This document shows positions 34,601 through 43,652 of a DNA stretch of 64,000 nucleotides, in pieces. The DNA is taken from assembly GCA_963773055.1 (NCBI GenBank), contig CAVYZL010000006.1:1-64000 (forward strand), read 5' to 3'. The position numbers and the translations under genes are program-made. The notes beneath the pieces are model-generated. The model was not told the origin of the DNA and did not search any database. It was given only the letters and a program-made list of their open reading frames with translations. This DNA comes from PALSA-612 sp963773055. Its GTDB lineage: Bacteria > Actinomycetota > Thermoleophilia > Gaiellales > Gaiellaceae. Each line of letters starts with the position of its first letter. Position 1 is the first letter of the stretch.

Positions 34601-35235
34601 GAGCCTCTCCCGATCCATTCCTCGCCGCCCTCGTAGATCTCCTTCTTCCAGAGCGGCGCCGTCTCCTTGAGCCGGTCGATCGCGTCCTTGCACGCGGCGA
34701 GCGCGTCCGCCCGGTGCGGCGCGGAGACGGCGATCGCGACGGATGTGTCGCCGATCGAGACGACGCCGACGCGATGCGCGATCGCGACCTCGCACAGGTC
34801 GTACTGCGCCTTGAGGTCGGAGGCGAGGTCGGCCATCACCGACTCGGCCATCCCCTCGTACGCCTCGTACTCGAGGCGGATCACCTGGCGGCCGCGCGAC
34901 GTCGCACGCGTCGTGCCGATGAAGGTCGCGATCGCGCCCGCCCGCTCGTCCGCCACCTCGTCGACGACGACACCAGGGTCGATCGCCTCCGCCGAAAGGC
35001 GAAACGCACCGCCCGAGACGGGCGGGATCAGCGCCACCTCGTCGCCCTCGGCGATCGCGCGATTCGGTGCCGCGTACTCCTTGTTCACCGCATACAGAAG
35101 GCCGGGGGGCTCCTCTCCGAGGGCAAGCGCCGGCCAGACGTCGCCGACAAGCGACCCCTGGGCAAGCTCCACTTCGCGCGCTCCTGTACCCGCGCGCTCG
35201 CGCAGCCCCGCGAAGAGCCGGACCGTGATCTGCAT
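34597..35235 (-). CDS. MoaD-MoaE fusion (molybdopterin synthase)
   Basis: One 212-residue chain carries both subunits of molybdopterin synthase. The first 76 residues are MoaD-like (MQITVRLFAGLRERAGTGAR, then IPPVSGG, whose Gly-Gly is the sulfur carrier). The rest is MoaE (AIATFIGTTRATSRGRQVIR, LEYEAYEGMAESVMADLASD, RVGVVSIGDTSVAIAV, KETAPLWKKEIYEGGEEWI with the catalytic Lys). In the separate proteins the GG is a free C-terminus that is thiocarboxylated; here it is internal, so cleavage or another route would be needed. Divergent from mutA by 23 bp. Confidence 0.9.
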   Translation of the reverse strand: MQITVRLFAGLRERAGTGAREVELAQGSLVGDVWPALALGEEPPGLLYAVNKEYAAPNRAIAEGDEVALIPPVSGGAFRLSAEAIDPGVVVDEVADERAGAIATFIGTTRATSRGRQVIRLEYEAYEGMAESVMADLASDLKAQYDLCEVAIAHRVGVVSIGDTSVAIAVSAPHRADALAACKDAIDRLKETAPLWKKEIYEGGEEWIGRGS

Positions 35236-35258
35236 GCCCGTAGCGTAGATTGAGGCTC

Positions 35259-36839
<1,581 letters not shown>

Positions 36840-36857
36840 CGCACGCGGACGTCGCAC

Positions 36858-37851
36858 GTGAGGATCCTCCTCGTCTCGCAGATGTACCCGGGCCCGAGCG
36901 ATCCCGACTTCGGCGTCTTCGTCCAGGATCTCGAGCGCGCGCTCGTCGACCGGGGCCACGACTTCGAGCGCGTTGTCATCGACCGTCGCGGTGGAGGGCG
37001 CCATCGCTACCCGGACCTCGCACGTCGCACGCGCGCTGCCGCGCAGCGCTTTCGCCCCGACGTCGTCTACGCCCACATGCTCGTGCCCGCTGGGCTGGCC
37101 GCCGCGCTCTCGACCAGGACGCCCCTCGTCGTCACGGCGCACGGGCAGGACGTCGCGAACATCGGCCGGATCCGCGGCGTGGGCTCGGCCACGCGGCTGG
37201 TCTGTCGCCGAGCCGCGGCGGTGATCTGCGTCTCCGACTATCTGCGCCGCAAGCTCGAGGCGCGCGTACCCGAGGCTAGGTGGCAAGACGTCGGTGATCG
37301 ACTGCGGCGTCGACCTGAACCGCTTCGCGGTCGAACCTGCTCCTCCGGAACCGACGGCGTATCTCTTTGTCGGCTCACTGACGGAACGCAAGAACGTCGA
37401 GCGCCTCGTCGCAGCGTTCGCGTCGCTCCGGGACGATCGAGCGACGCTGACCATCGTCGGTGAAGGCCCGCTCCGACCCCGGCTCGAAGGACGAGACCGT
37501 GTCTCCGTGGTCGGCGCGCTTCCGCACGACGAGATCGCCGCGCGGATCGCCGCGGCGCACGTCGTCTGCCAGCCGAGCCTCGTCGAGCCGTTCGGCCAGG
37601 CGCTGCTCGAGGCGATGGCGTGCGGGCGGACGGTCGTCGCGACGTGCGTCGGCGGCGCCTCGGAGCTCGTCCCGGAAAGCGCAGGCATCCTCGTCGACCC
37701 GCTCGACGTCGAGGCGATAGCGGCCGCGCTCCGAGAGGCCGCCGAGCGGCCGTGCCCGAACCCGGCGGCGCGCGCCGCGGCGGAGAGCCACGACGTGCGC
37801 CGCCAGGCCGAGCGGATCGAGGCCGTTCTCGCTAGCGCTGCGCAGAGCTAG
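36858..37851 (+). CDS. GT4-family glycosyltransferase, one frameshift
   Basis: This glycosyltransferase (~330 residues) has the N-terminal Rossmann half LLVSQMYPGPSDPDFGVFVQ, VYAHMLVPAGLAAAL and VVTAHGQDVANIG, and the C-terminal nucleotide-sugar half IDCGVDLNRFAV, FVGSLTERKNVERLVAAF and the EX7E region PSLVEPFGQALLEAMACGRT. Frames change near 37281; removing one base in AGGTGGCAAG joins LEARVPEAR to GKTSVIDCG. The gene is 3n+1 long. It probably builds a cell-surface glycan or glycolipid; sugar and acceptor are unknown. Confidence 0.86.
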
Positions 37852-38521
37852 GCGCTGCCGCCGGCGCCTCCGGCGCCTTCACCACCACCGAGTAGACGAC
37901 CCAGCCGAGCACGGCGCCAAGCGGCGGCCCGATCAGGTAGACCCAGAAGTCCGTCCAACGGTTGCCGACCAGCGCCGGGCCGAAGCTCCGCGCGGTGTTG
38001 AGGGACGAGCCGCTGAACGGGATCAGCGCGAAGTGCGCCGCGGCCAGCGTCAGCGGGATCGCGATCAGCGCAGTCCCCCCGTGGCGGTCGCTCTTCGTCG
38101 ACTGGAGGATGACGAGCACGAAGATGGCCGTGGCGATGAGCTCGAGCAGGAAGGCCGTGCCGGCTCCCTGCGGGCCGGGCACCGTTGCCGTGAGCTTGAC
38201 CGAGCTCTTGCTGAACGCGATCGCGACACAGAGCGAGGCTAGAACGGCGCCGGCGAGCTGCGCGATCCAGTACGGGATCAGGTGTTTAGCGTCGAGGCGG
38301 CGGTCGAGCACCATCGCGATCGAGACGCCCGGGTTGAAGTGGCCGCCTGAAGCTTCCGCGAACGCGTAGAGCCCGGCGAGCAAGGCGAGACCGAAGGCGA
38401 GCCCGACCGTCACGTCGAATGCGCTTTCGCCCTGCGTTGCGAGGATCGCCGTGGTGCCGACGAAGACGAGCGTGAACGTGCCGAAGAGCTCGGCAAGGTA
38501 CTTGCGGACGTCGTCAGTCAT
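37832..38521 (-). CDS. Aquaporin/MIP-family channel with NPG and NTA motifs
   Basis: This 229-residue six-helix channel begins RKYLAELFGTFTLVFVGTTA. The first half-membrane motif is HFNPGVS (Asn63-Pro-Gly) and the second is SSLNTARSFGPAL (Asn175-Thr-Ala, Arg178), where canonical aquaporins have NPA twice. The Arg of the selectivity filter is kept. Unusual motif pairs can widen selectivity, so the solute (water, small solute or gas) is uncertain. It is convergent with the glycosyltransferase gene (20-bp overlap). Confidence 0.9.
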   Translation of the reverse strand: MTDDVRKYLAELFGTFTLVFVGTTAILATQGESAFDVTVGLAFGLALLAGLYAFAEASGGHFNPGVSIAMVLDRRLDAKHLIPYWIAQLAGAVLASLCVAIAFSKSSVKLTATVPGPQGAGTAFLLELIATAIFVLVILQSTKSDRHGGTALIAIPLTLAAAHFALIPFSGSSLNTARSFGPALVGNRWTDFWVYLIGPPLGAVLGWVVYSVVVKAPEAPAAAPSSAQR

Positions 38522-38601
38522 GGGTCTCCCTCCGAAGCTGGATTTCGGCGGAGGCTAAACGGAATCGTGGATACGTGCTAGGGCGTCGCGAGGATGAGCT
38601 G

Positions 38602-38805
38602 CTACCCGTCTTCCAGCTTGGCAAGATCGGCGAGCCGGATGTCGACGAGCAGCTGCACCGCGTCCTCGAGGCCGGCCTCGCGCGCGACTTCGAGCGCCTG
38701 CTCGTACGACTCGCGAACCTTCTCTGGCGCGACGCCCTGCTTCAGCCGGTTGTCGCCGGTGACGAGCAGTTTCTGGATCCGCTCGCGGGCGTCGTCTGCG
38801 GGCAC
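38602..38805 (-). CDS. Small helical protein, hypothetical
   Basis: This 67-residue protein (GTG 38805) reads DDARERIQKLLVTGDNRLKQ, GVAPEKVRESYEQALEVARE and AGLEDAVQLLVDIRLADLAK. The amphipathic helix pair resembles a single TPR-like motif. It is divergent from secG by 18 bp. Function not known. Confidence 0.65.
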   Translation of the reverse strand: MPADDARERIQKLLVTGDNRLKQGVAPEKVRESYEQALEVAREAGLEDAVQLLVDIRLADLAKLEDG

Positions 38806-38823
38806 GTCGGCTAGTCTAGAGCC

Positions 38824-39045
38824 GTGGTCGCCCTGCTCGCAGTCGTCCAGGTTGTGCTCGCCTCCGGCCTGATCGGGCTCATCCTCATGCACTCCGGGCG
38901 CGACACCGGCTTCGGTGGCATGGGGTTCACCCCGGCCTCGCAGGGCGGCACGCACATCGTCGAGCGGAACCTGACGCGGCTGACGGTGATCGTCGCGACG
39001 CTCTTCTTCCTCAACTCGATCGCGCTCTTCCAGCTCCTCCAGTAG
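38824..39045 (+). CDS. secG: Preprotein translocase subunit SecG
   Basis: This 73-residue protein of the SecYEG channel has two transmembrane helices (LLAVVQVVLASGLIGLILMH and RLTVIVATLFFLNSIALFQL) separated by the Gly-rich loop SGRDTGFGGMGFTPASQGGT, a compact SecG. GTG 38824 starts it. It is followed after 43 bp by tRNA-Leu. Confidence 0.92.
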   Translation: MVALLAVVQVVLASGLIGLILMHSGRDTGFGGMGFTPASQGGTHIVERNLTRLTVIVATLFFLNSIALFQLLQ

Positions 39046-39088
39046 CCGCCGTCCAGGAGGCGAGGGCCGGTCGCTAGAATGCGGCCGC

Positions 39089-39174
39089 GCGCTGGTGGCG
39101 GAATTGGTAGACGCGCCAGGTTGAGGGCCTGGTGGCCGCTTTAGGCCGTGGAGGTTCAAGTCCTCTCCAGCGCA
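39089..39174 (+). tRNA. tRNA-Leu(GAG)
   Basis: Eighty-six bases fold as a class II tRNA. The acceptor stem is GCGCTGG (39089-39095) with CCAGCGC (39167-39173), discriminator A at 39174. The anticodon stem CCAGG/CCTGG encloses the loop TTGAGGG, so the anticodon is GAG (39123-39125), reading CUC/CUU. A long variable arm (TGGCCGCTTTAGGCCG) and the GGTTCAAGTCC T-arm are clear. CCA is not encoded. Confidence 0.96.
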
Positions 39175-39218
39175 TCCTGGCGTCCCTTGACGCCATCCGA
39201 GTGCGCCGGTACCGTGGA

Positions 39219-39232
39219 CGAACACATGTTCG
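39219..39232. promoter_or_regulatory. LexA (SOS) box upstream of lexA
   Basis: CGAACACATGTTCG matches the Gram-positive/actinobacterial SOS consensus CGAACRNRYGTTCG at every position. It lies 20 bp before the lexA GTG, so lexA is probably autoregulated. This is the only such site I saw in the window. Confidence 0.9.
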
Positions 39233-39251
39233 CCTACAAGGAGGAACCGGT

Positions 39252-39872
39252 GTGCTGACCCCCCGGCAACAGGAGATCTGGGACTACGTCGTCCGCTACG
39301 TCGACGAGCACGGCTATCCACCGACCGTGCGCGAGATCGGCGAGGCGGTCGGGCTCGCATCTCCGTCGACCGTGCACGCGCACCTCGCGAACCTCGAGCG
39401 CGCCGGTCTGCTTCGCCGCGACCCCACGAAGCCGCGTGCGCTCGAGCTCACGGGACGCGAGCGCGCTGCGCCGGAGCGACCCTCGCGCGAGGGCGACCTC
39501 CTGCCGCTCGTCGGTCAGATCGCGGCCGGCGGCCCGCTGCTCGCCGCCCAGGACATCGAGGAGTACGTGAGCGTTCCAGGCGTCGTCGGTCCGGCCGACT
39601 TCGTGTTGCGCGTCAAGGGCGACTCGATGGTCGACGCGGGCATCCTCGATGGCGACTACGTCATCGTCAGGCGTCAACAGGATGCGACGAACGGCGACAT
39701 CGTCGTGGCGCTCGTGGGTGAGGACGAGGTTGCCGACGAGGCGACGGTGAAGCGCTTCTTCCGCGACAACGGCCGGATCCGTCTCCAGCCCGAGAACGCG
39801 ACTCTCGAGCCGATCTTTGCGGACCACGTCGAGCTGCTCGGGAAGGTCGTCGGGATGTACCGGAAGGTCTGA
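39252..39872 (+). CDS. lexA: LexA repressor
   Basis: This 206-residue SOS repressor has the N-terminal winged helix (PPTVREIGEAVGLASPSTVH, LERAGLLRRDPTKPRAL), the self-cleavage site Ala92-Gly93 in GQIAAGGPLL, and the S24 catalytic pair Ser125 (KGDSMVDAGI) and Lys167 (ATVKRFF). GTG 39252 was chosen because the family starts with LTPRQQEIWDYV; longer in-frame extensions run through the SOS box and the tRNA. It precedes a zinc-ribbon gene with TGATG overlap. Confidence 0.96.
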   Translation: MLTPRQQEIWDYVVRYVDEHGYPPTVREIGEAVGLASPSTVHAHLANLERAGLLRRDPTKPRALELTGRERAAPERPSREGDLLPLVGQIAAGGPLLAAQDIEEYVSVPGVVGPADFVLRVKGDSMVDAGILDGDYVIVRRQQDATNGDIVVALVGEDEVADEATVKRFFRDNGRIRLQPENATLEPIFADHVELLGKVVGMYRKV

Positions 39873-40078
39873 TGGGAACGGTCGCCGAGCTGAACCGGAC
39901 GCTCGAGCAAGAGCTGTTCGCGCTAGTCCGTGGCGCGAGCCTCGAGTGCCTCGTGTGCGGAGAGTTCGTCCTGCGCATCGGCGACGCCGTGTTTTGCCCG
40001 GAATGTCGCTCGCAGCTCGCATCGGACGCTGCGGGGGTAGACGCCGGCCTGCCGACAATCGAGCTGGGAACGCCCTAG
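39872..40078 (+). CDS. Small zinc-ribbon protein downstream of lexA
   Basis: This 68-residue protein has an N-terminal helix (GTVAELNRTLEQELFALV) and a zinc ribbon with two CxxC pairs, CLVCGEFVLRIGDAVFCPEC. The start ATG overlaps the lexA stop (TGATG), so it is translated with LexA and probably SOS-controlled. Its tail converges with the metallophosphoesterase gene. A role in DNA damage response is only positional. Confidence 0.7.
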   Translation: MGTVAELNRTLEQELFALVRGASLECLVCGEFVLRIGDAVFCPECRSQLASDAAGVDAGLPTIELGTP

Positions 40079-40870
40079 TCGGACACCTCGAGCCGCTCGG
40101 CGTCGTCGATCACCTCGTCCGCCTGCCGGTGGCTCTCTGAGGTAGCCGACGAGCCGCTCCGCGGTCGGGATGCCGCTCTGCTCGGTGCGGCGGATCGCCT
40201 CGTCGACGTCGTAGGGCGTGCGCCTGAGACGCACATCGGGCCCGAGCTCGGCCCAGTACGCTGCCGGGCTCGCGCCGTAGGGCAGCCCAACGCTGCCAGC
40301 GTTCATGCTGGTGATCCCCAGCACGCGCCGCTCGAACTGCAGATGGACGTGCGCCGTGGCGAGCACGTCGAGCCGAACCCCCTCGAGGAGCGCTTCCATC
40401 CGTGACTCGGGCGTCCGTGGCGTGACGATCTCCTGGTCGCCTCGCGGAGAGCCGTGGCAGCAGAAGACGTGGCCCACACCCTCCACCTCGACGGCCACGG
40501 CGCCCGTGAATCGTCCGATCTCCGCCAGGCGCTCCGGCGTGTGCCGCTCGAGCATCCAGCGCCCGACCTCGCTTCGCTCGTCGTCCCGCGCAGCCGTCAG
40601 GCGGAGAAGCGCCGACTCCGCGTTCCCGCGGACGAACACGGCGTTCCCGATGTCGTTCGCGAGCGCCAGCGTCTCCTCCGGCTCCGGGCCCCAGGAGAGG
40701 TCACCGTTCACGACGACGAGCTCCGGCGGGGCGCGTCGCAGCTCGTCGACCACGGCCGCCAGCGCCGAGGCGTTCCCGTGCACGTCCGCGATCACGGCGA
40801 GGCGTGACACACGTTTCGCGTCCACGACCGGCGACGCCGGTGCGCCATGGCTCCGTTCTGCGCCGCCCAT
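40075..40870 (-). CDS. Calcineurin-like metallophosphoesterase, one frameshift
   Basis: This ~264-residue phosphodiesterase of the YfcE/MJ0936 type has the metal motifs VIADVHGNASAL, VVNGDLSWGP, VRGNAES, CCHGSPRG and TAHVHLQFER. The last helix HRQADEVIDDAERLEVSD is in another frame; one surplus base between 40125 and 40141 explains it (gene 3n+1 long). ATG 40870 lies 35 bp from the RNase P RNA gene on the other strand, so the gene uses the same short intergenic promoter region. Substrate unknown. Confidence 0.84.
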
Positions 40871-40904
40871 CGCGAGGATCTTGCCCGGCGCTACGATTTC
40901 CTGT

Positions 40905-41253
40905 GCAGGCCGGGTGACCGCGGGCCGAGAGGTCCGAGGAAAGTCCGGACACCGCAGGGCAGGACGCTGGGGAAACCCCAGGCGGCGAAAGCCGACGGAA
41001 AGTGGCACAGAAAGGAGACCGCCACCGGCGAACTGGAATCTCCGGAGACGCCGGGGGTAAGGGTGAAAGGGTGGGGTAAGAGCCCACCAGCGCCGTGGTG
41101 ACGCGGCGGCTAGCCAAACCCCGTCCGGTGCAAGGCGAAGCAGGCCCCTGAGACGCTGCCCGCCGAGGGGCCGGGTGCGCCGCTCGAGCCGTCGCGTAAG
41201 CGCCGGCCTAGAGGGATGGTCACCCTCGACAGAATCCGGCTTACAGGCCTGCT
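40905..41253 (+). ncRNA. rnpB: RNase P RNA (class A)
   Basis: The catalytic RNA of RNase P is recognised by the universal 5' block GAGGAAAGTCCGG (40930-40945 region), the middle GGTAAGGGTGAAAGGG and the 3' block ACAGAATCCGGCTTACAGGC. The ends close as helix P1: GCAGGCC at 40905-40911 pairs with GGCCTGC at 41246-41252. Length, about 349 nt, suits type A bacterial RNAs. It is followed by a strong hairpin. Confidence 0.95.
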
Positions 41254-41256
41254 ACC

Positions 41257-41282
41257 GAGAGGCCCCCGCGAGGGGGCCTCTC
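41257..41282 (+). terminator. Terminator hairpin after rnpB, shared with AcuC-like gene
   Basis: A perfect 11-bp stem (GAGAGGCCCCC at 41257-41267 and its complement at 41272-41282) with a GCGA tetraloop sits 4 bp after the RNA's P1 strand and 4 bp before the end of the minus-strand deacetylase gene. It could stop both convergent transcripts. Confidence 0.85.
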
Positions 41283-41286
41283 CAGT

Positions 41287-42144
41287 TCAGTGGGCGCCGT
41301 CCTCGAACCCGCCCAGCGCTGCGCGAACGAGGCCGGGCAGCGTATGGAGCTCATAGCCGCCCTCCAGCACAGCCGCAAGCCGCGGTGCGAGCCCGGCCGC
41401 CTGACGCGCCAGCTCGCGAAAGCACGCCTCGGTCACGCGCATGTTCGCCATCGGGTCGTTTTCGTGCGCGTCGAACCCGGCGGACACGATCAGGAGGTCA
41501 GGCCCGAAGCGCTCGACCGCCGGTACGACCGTGTGCCCGAACGCGTGCAAGTACTGGTCGTCTCCTGACCCTGCGGACATCGGCACGTTGACCGTTGTCT
41601 CACGCTGCTCGTTCGGCCCGCCCGAGCCCGGATAGAACGGGAACTCGTGGAGGGAGACGAAGAGCACGGTGTCGTCCGCCCAGAAGATGTCCTGTGTGCC
41701 GTTGCCGTGGTGCACGTCCCAGTCGAGGATGGCGACGCGACGTAGCCCGAGCTCTGCCTGCGCGAAGCGGGCGGCGATGGCGGCGTTGTTGAAGAAGCAG
41801 AAGCCCATCGCTGCCCCTTCGACCGCGTGGTGGCCGGGTGGCCGGACGAGCGCAAAGGCGCCACGTTCTACTGCGTCGATCGCACCGCCGGCCGAGAGCA
41901 GTGCCGCGCGGTACGTCGTCTGGGACGCCGGGGTATCGCCGGTCAGCCAGGTCGGGCTGTCCAGCGACTGCATGAACCGGAGGTGCGACTCCGAGTGGCA
42001 GCGCAGGATCTCTGCCTCGGTCGCTTCGCGCGCCTCGTGCCAGGCGGGAAACGCCTCCTGGAGCACCTTGAGGCGCGCCGGCGTCTCGGGATGGTGGCCG
42101 GTCGGGTGCAGCGAGGCCAGCTCGGAGTGGCTGACGATCTCCAT
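41287..42144 (-). CDS. Histone-deacetylase-superfamily / AcuC-like amidohydrolase
   Basis: This 285-residue zinc deacetylase has the tandem catalytic His (RPPGHHAVEG, His105/106), zinc ligands Asp143 and His145 in LDWDVHHGNGTQ, the third ligand Asp225 in SAGFDAHENDP, and the transition-state Tyr264 in EGGYELHTL. Bacterial members deacetylate acetyl-CoA synthetase (AcuC) or polyamines (AphA); which applies here is unclear. It lies 2 bp downstream of the exonuclease gene. Confidence 0.92.
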   Translation of the reverse strand: MEIVSHSELASLHPTGHHPETPARLKVLQEAFPAWHEAREATEAEILRCHSESHLRFMQSLDSPTWLTGDTPASQTTYRAALLSAGGAIDAVERGAFALVRPPGHHAVEGAAMGFCFFNNAAIAARFAQAELGLRRVAILDWDVHHGNGTQDIFWADDTVLFVSLHEFPFYPGSGGPNEQRETTVNVPMSAGSGDDQYLHAFGHTVVPAVERFGPDLLIVSAGFDAHENDPMANMRVTEACFRELARQAAGLAPRLAAVLEGGYELHTLPGLVRAALGGFEDGAH

Positions 42145-42146
42145 CG

Positions 42147-42995
42147 CTAGATCGCGCCGCCCGCCGCTGCGAGCCGGCTCGCGAGAGCGTTCATGCCGAG
42201 CTCGCGTAAGCGATCCGACGCCTCCGCCCAGGTTGGTGTCTGGTCGTTCAGGGAGGGGAGGGGGGCGGAGGCGTCGAGCGTCGCTATTCGACGGTAGAGC
42301 CTCAAGTCCTCCGCTTGCGCTTCGAACCTTCCGGCGGTAAGCGCCGCCTCGAGCGTGCCGTGCTCTGCGAGGACGACCGCCGCTGTCTTCGCGCCGACGC
42401 CCTTCGCACCGGGGATCTTGTCCGAGGGGTCGCCGCGCAGCGCGATGAAGTCGGGCACCTGCTCGGGCTCGACGCCGTAGATGGCACGAACCTCGGCCGG
42501 TCCCACACGCTCGAGAACGCTCACGCCTCGCACCGGCCGAACGATCGATGTCTTCGCCGTGGCGAGCTGGAAGGCGTCGCGGTCGGAGGTGACCACGAGC
42601 GCGGTTCCGCCGCGCTTCTCCTCCGCCTTTGCGGCCGCAGCGAGGAAGTCGTCCGCCTCGTAGCCCGGCGCCCGAGCAGACCGGAACCCGAAGGACTCGA
42701 CGAGCGCCGGCAAGAGCGCGAGTTGCTCGAGCAGCGCGTCGTCGAAGACGCGACCCGCCTGGTAGCCGGGGAGCGCTTGGTGGCGGTAGGTCGGTACCTC
42801 GAGCGTGTCCCAGCCGACGACGACCGCCCGGGGGCGCTCCTGCTCCCAGAGCCCCTGCAGGAAGTTGCAGAAGCCCGTGAGCGCGCCGGCCGGCTTGCCG
42901 CCAGCCCGGCGAATCGTCTTCGGAAGGCCGTGGTACGCCCGATGGGTGAGGCTGTCGCCGTCGACGACGAGGAGCGGGCGCTTAGAGCCGGTCAT
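42147..42995 (-). CDS. 5'-3' exonuclease (PolA N-terminal-like)
   Basis: This 282-residue nuclease resembles the flap/5'-3' exonuclease domain of DNA polymerase I. Metal-binding Asp clusters are seen in LVVDGDSLTHRAYHGLP, GYEADDFLAAAA and VVTSDRDAFQLA, with the H3TH motif DPSDKIPGAKGVGAKTAAVV. No polymerase part follows, as in free-standing ExoIX-like enzymes. The start overlaps the end of the acyltransferase gene by 14 bp on the same strand. Confidence 0.92.
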   Translation of the reverse strand: MTGSKRPLLVVDGDSLTHRAYHGLPKTIRRAGGKPAGALTGFCNFLQGLWEQERPRAVVVGWDTLEVPTYRHQALPGYQAGRVFDDALLEQLALLPALVESFGFRSARAPGYEADDFLAAAAKAEEKRGGTALVVTSDRDAFQLATAKTSIVRPVRGVSVLERVGPAEVRAIYGVEPEQVPDFIALRGDPSDKIPGAKGVGAKTAAVVLAEHGTLEAALTAGRFEAQAEDLRLYRRIATLDASAPLPSLNDQTPTWAEASDRLRELGMNALASRLAAAGGAI

Positions 42996-43594
42996 GAAGC
43001 TCGTAGATGGCCGTCATCAGGCGCTCGGTCGCGGTGCGTGAGGCATCGCGAGGGGTCATTCCCGCGAGATCGGAGACGTCGATCGGCTGTCCGTAGGAAA
43101 CGGCGAGCCGTGTCAGTCGGGATACCTTGTCCGTTCCCTTGATCGCAGCCGGGACGAGCGGGACCCCAGCGGCGAGCGCGATGCGGGCCGCACCGGTCCT
43201 CGGCCGGTGCTGGAACTTCTTCACGAGCCCCTTCGACCTCCTTGTCCCCTCCGGAAACATCGCGACGATCTTGCCCTCGCGGCACAGCCGGATCGCGGCC
43301 TCGATCGCCTCGATGTCCTGTTCGCCGCGGCGTACGGGGAACGCGCCGCCGGCGCGGAGAGGTGGCCCGAGGATCGGGTTGAAGAGCTCGACCTTGGCCA
43401 TGAAGTACAGCTGCCGCTTTGGCCAGAGCGGATACCCGAGCGGCCACGGGTCGAAGTTCGACGTGTGGTTCGCAGACAGAACGAAGCCGCCCGAGTCGGG
43501 GTAGGTTCTCGACGCCGTCGGCCTTGAGCCGAAAGAGGCCATGCATGACCGGCCAGCTGACGAAGCCGACGAAGGAATAGAACGGTGTTGGCAC
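42982..43594 (-). CDS. 1-acylglycerol-3-phosphate acyltransferase (PlsC-like), one frameshift
   Basis: This membrane acyltransferase (about 203 residues) makes phosphatidic acid. The HX4D motif is ANHTSNFD and the acceptor motif FPEGTRRSKG is present. The N-terminus MPTPFYSFVGFVSWPVMHGL followed by FRLKADGVENLP is in one frame and the rest, from DSGGFVLS, in another; one base too many in the GGGG run at 43498-43501 accounts for it. The GTG at 43594 is 58 bp from the divergent topA start. The homopolymer context makes a sequencing error likely. Confidence 0.86.
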
Positions 43595-43652
43595 GCGGGG
43601 AAAGTATCCGCCAGGAAGCGTCCACTGATCGGGTCGCTACCTTGTCCACGCG

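Noticed and set aside
43498..43501. Programmed frameshift in the plsC-like gene
   Set aside because: A plain G-run insertion fits; there is no slippery heptamer with pseudoknot, and the family does not use frameshifting.
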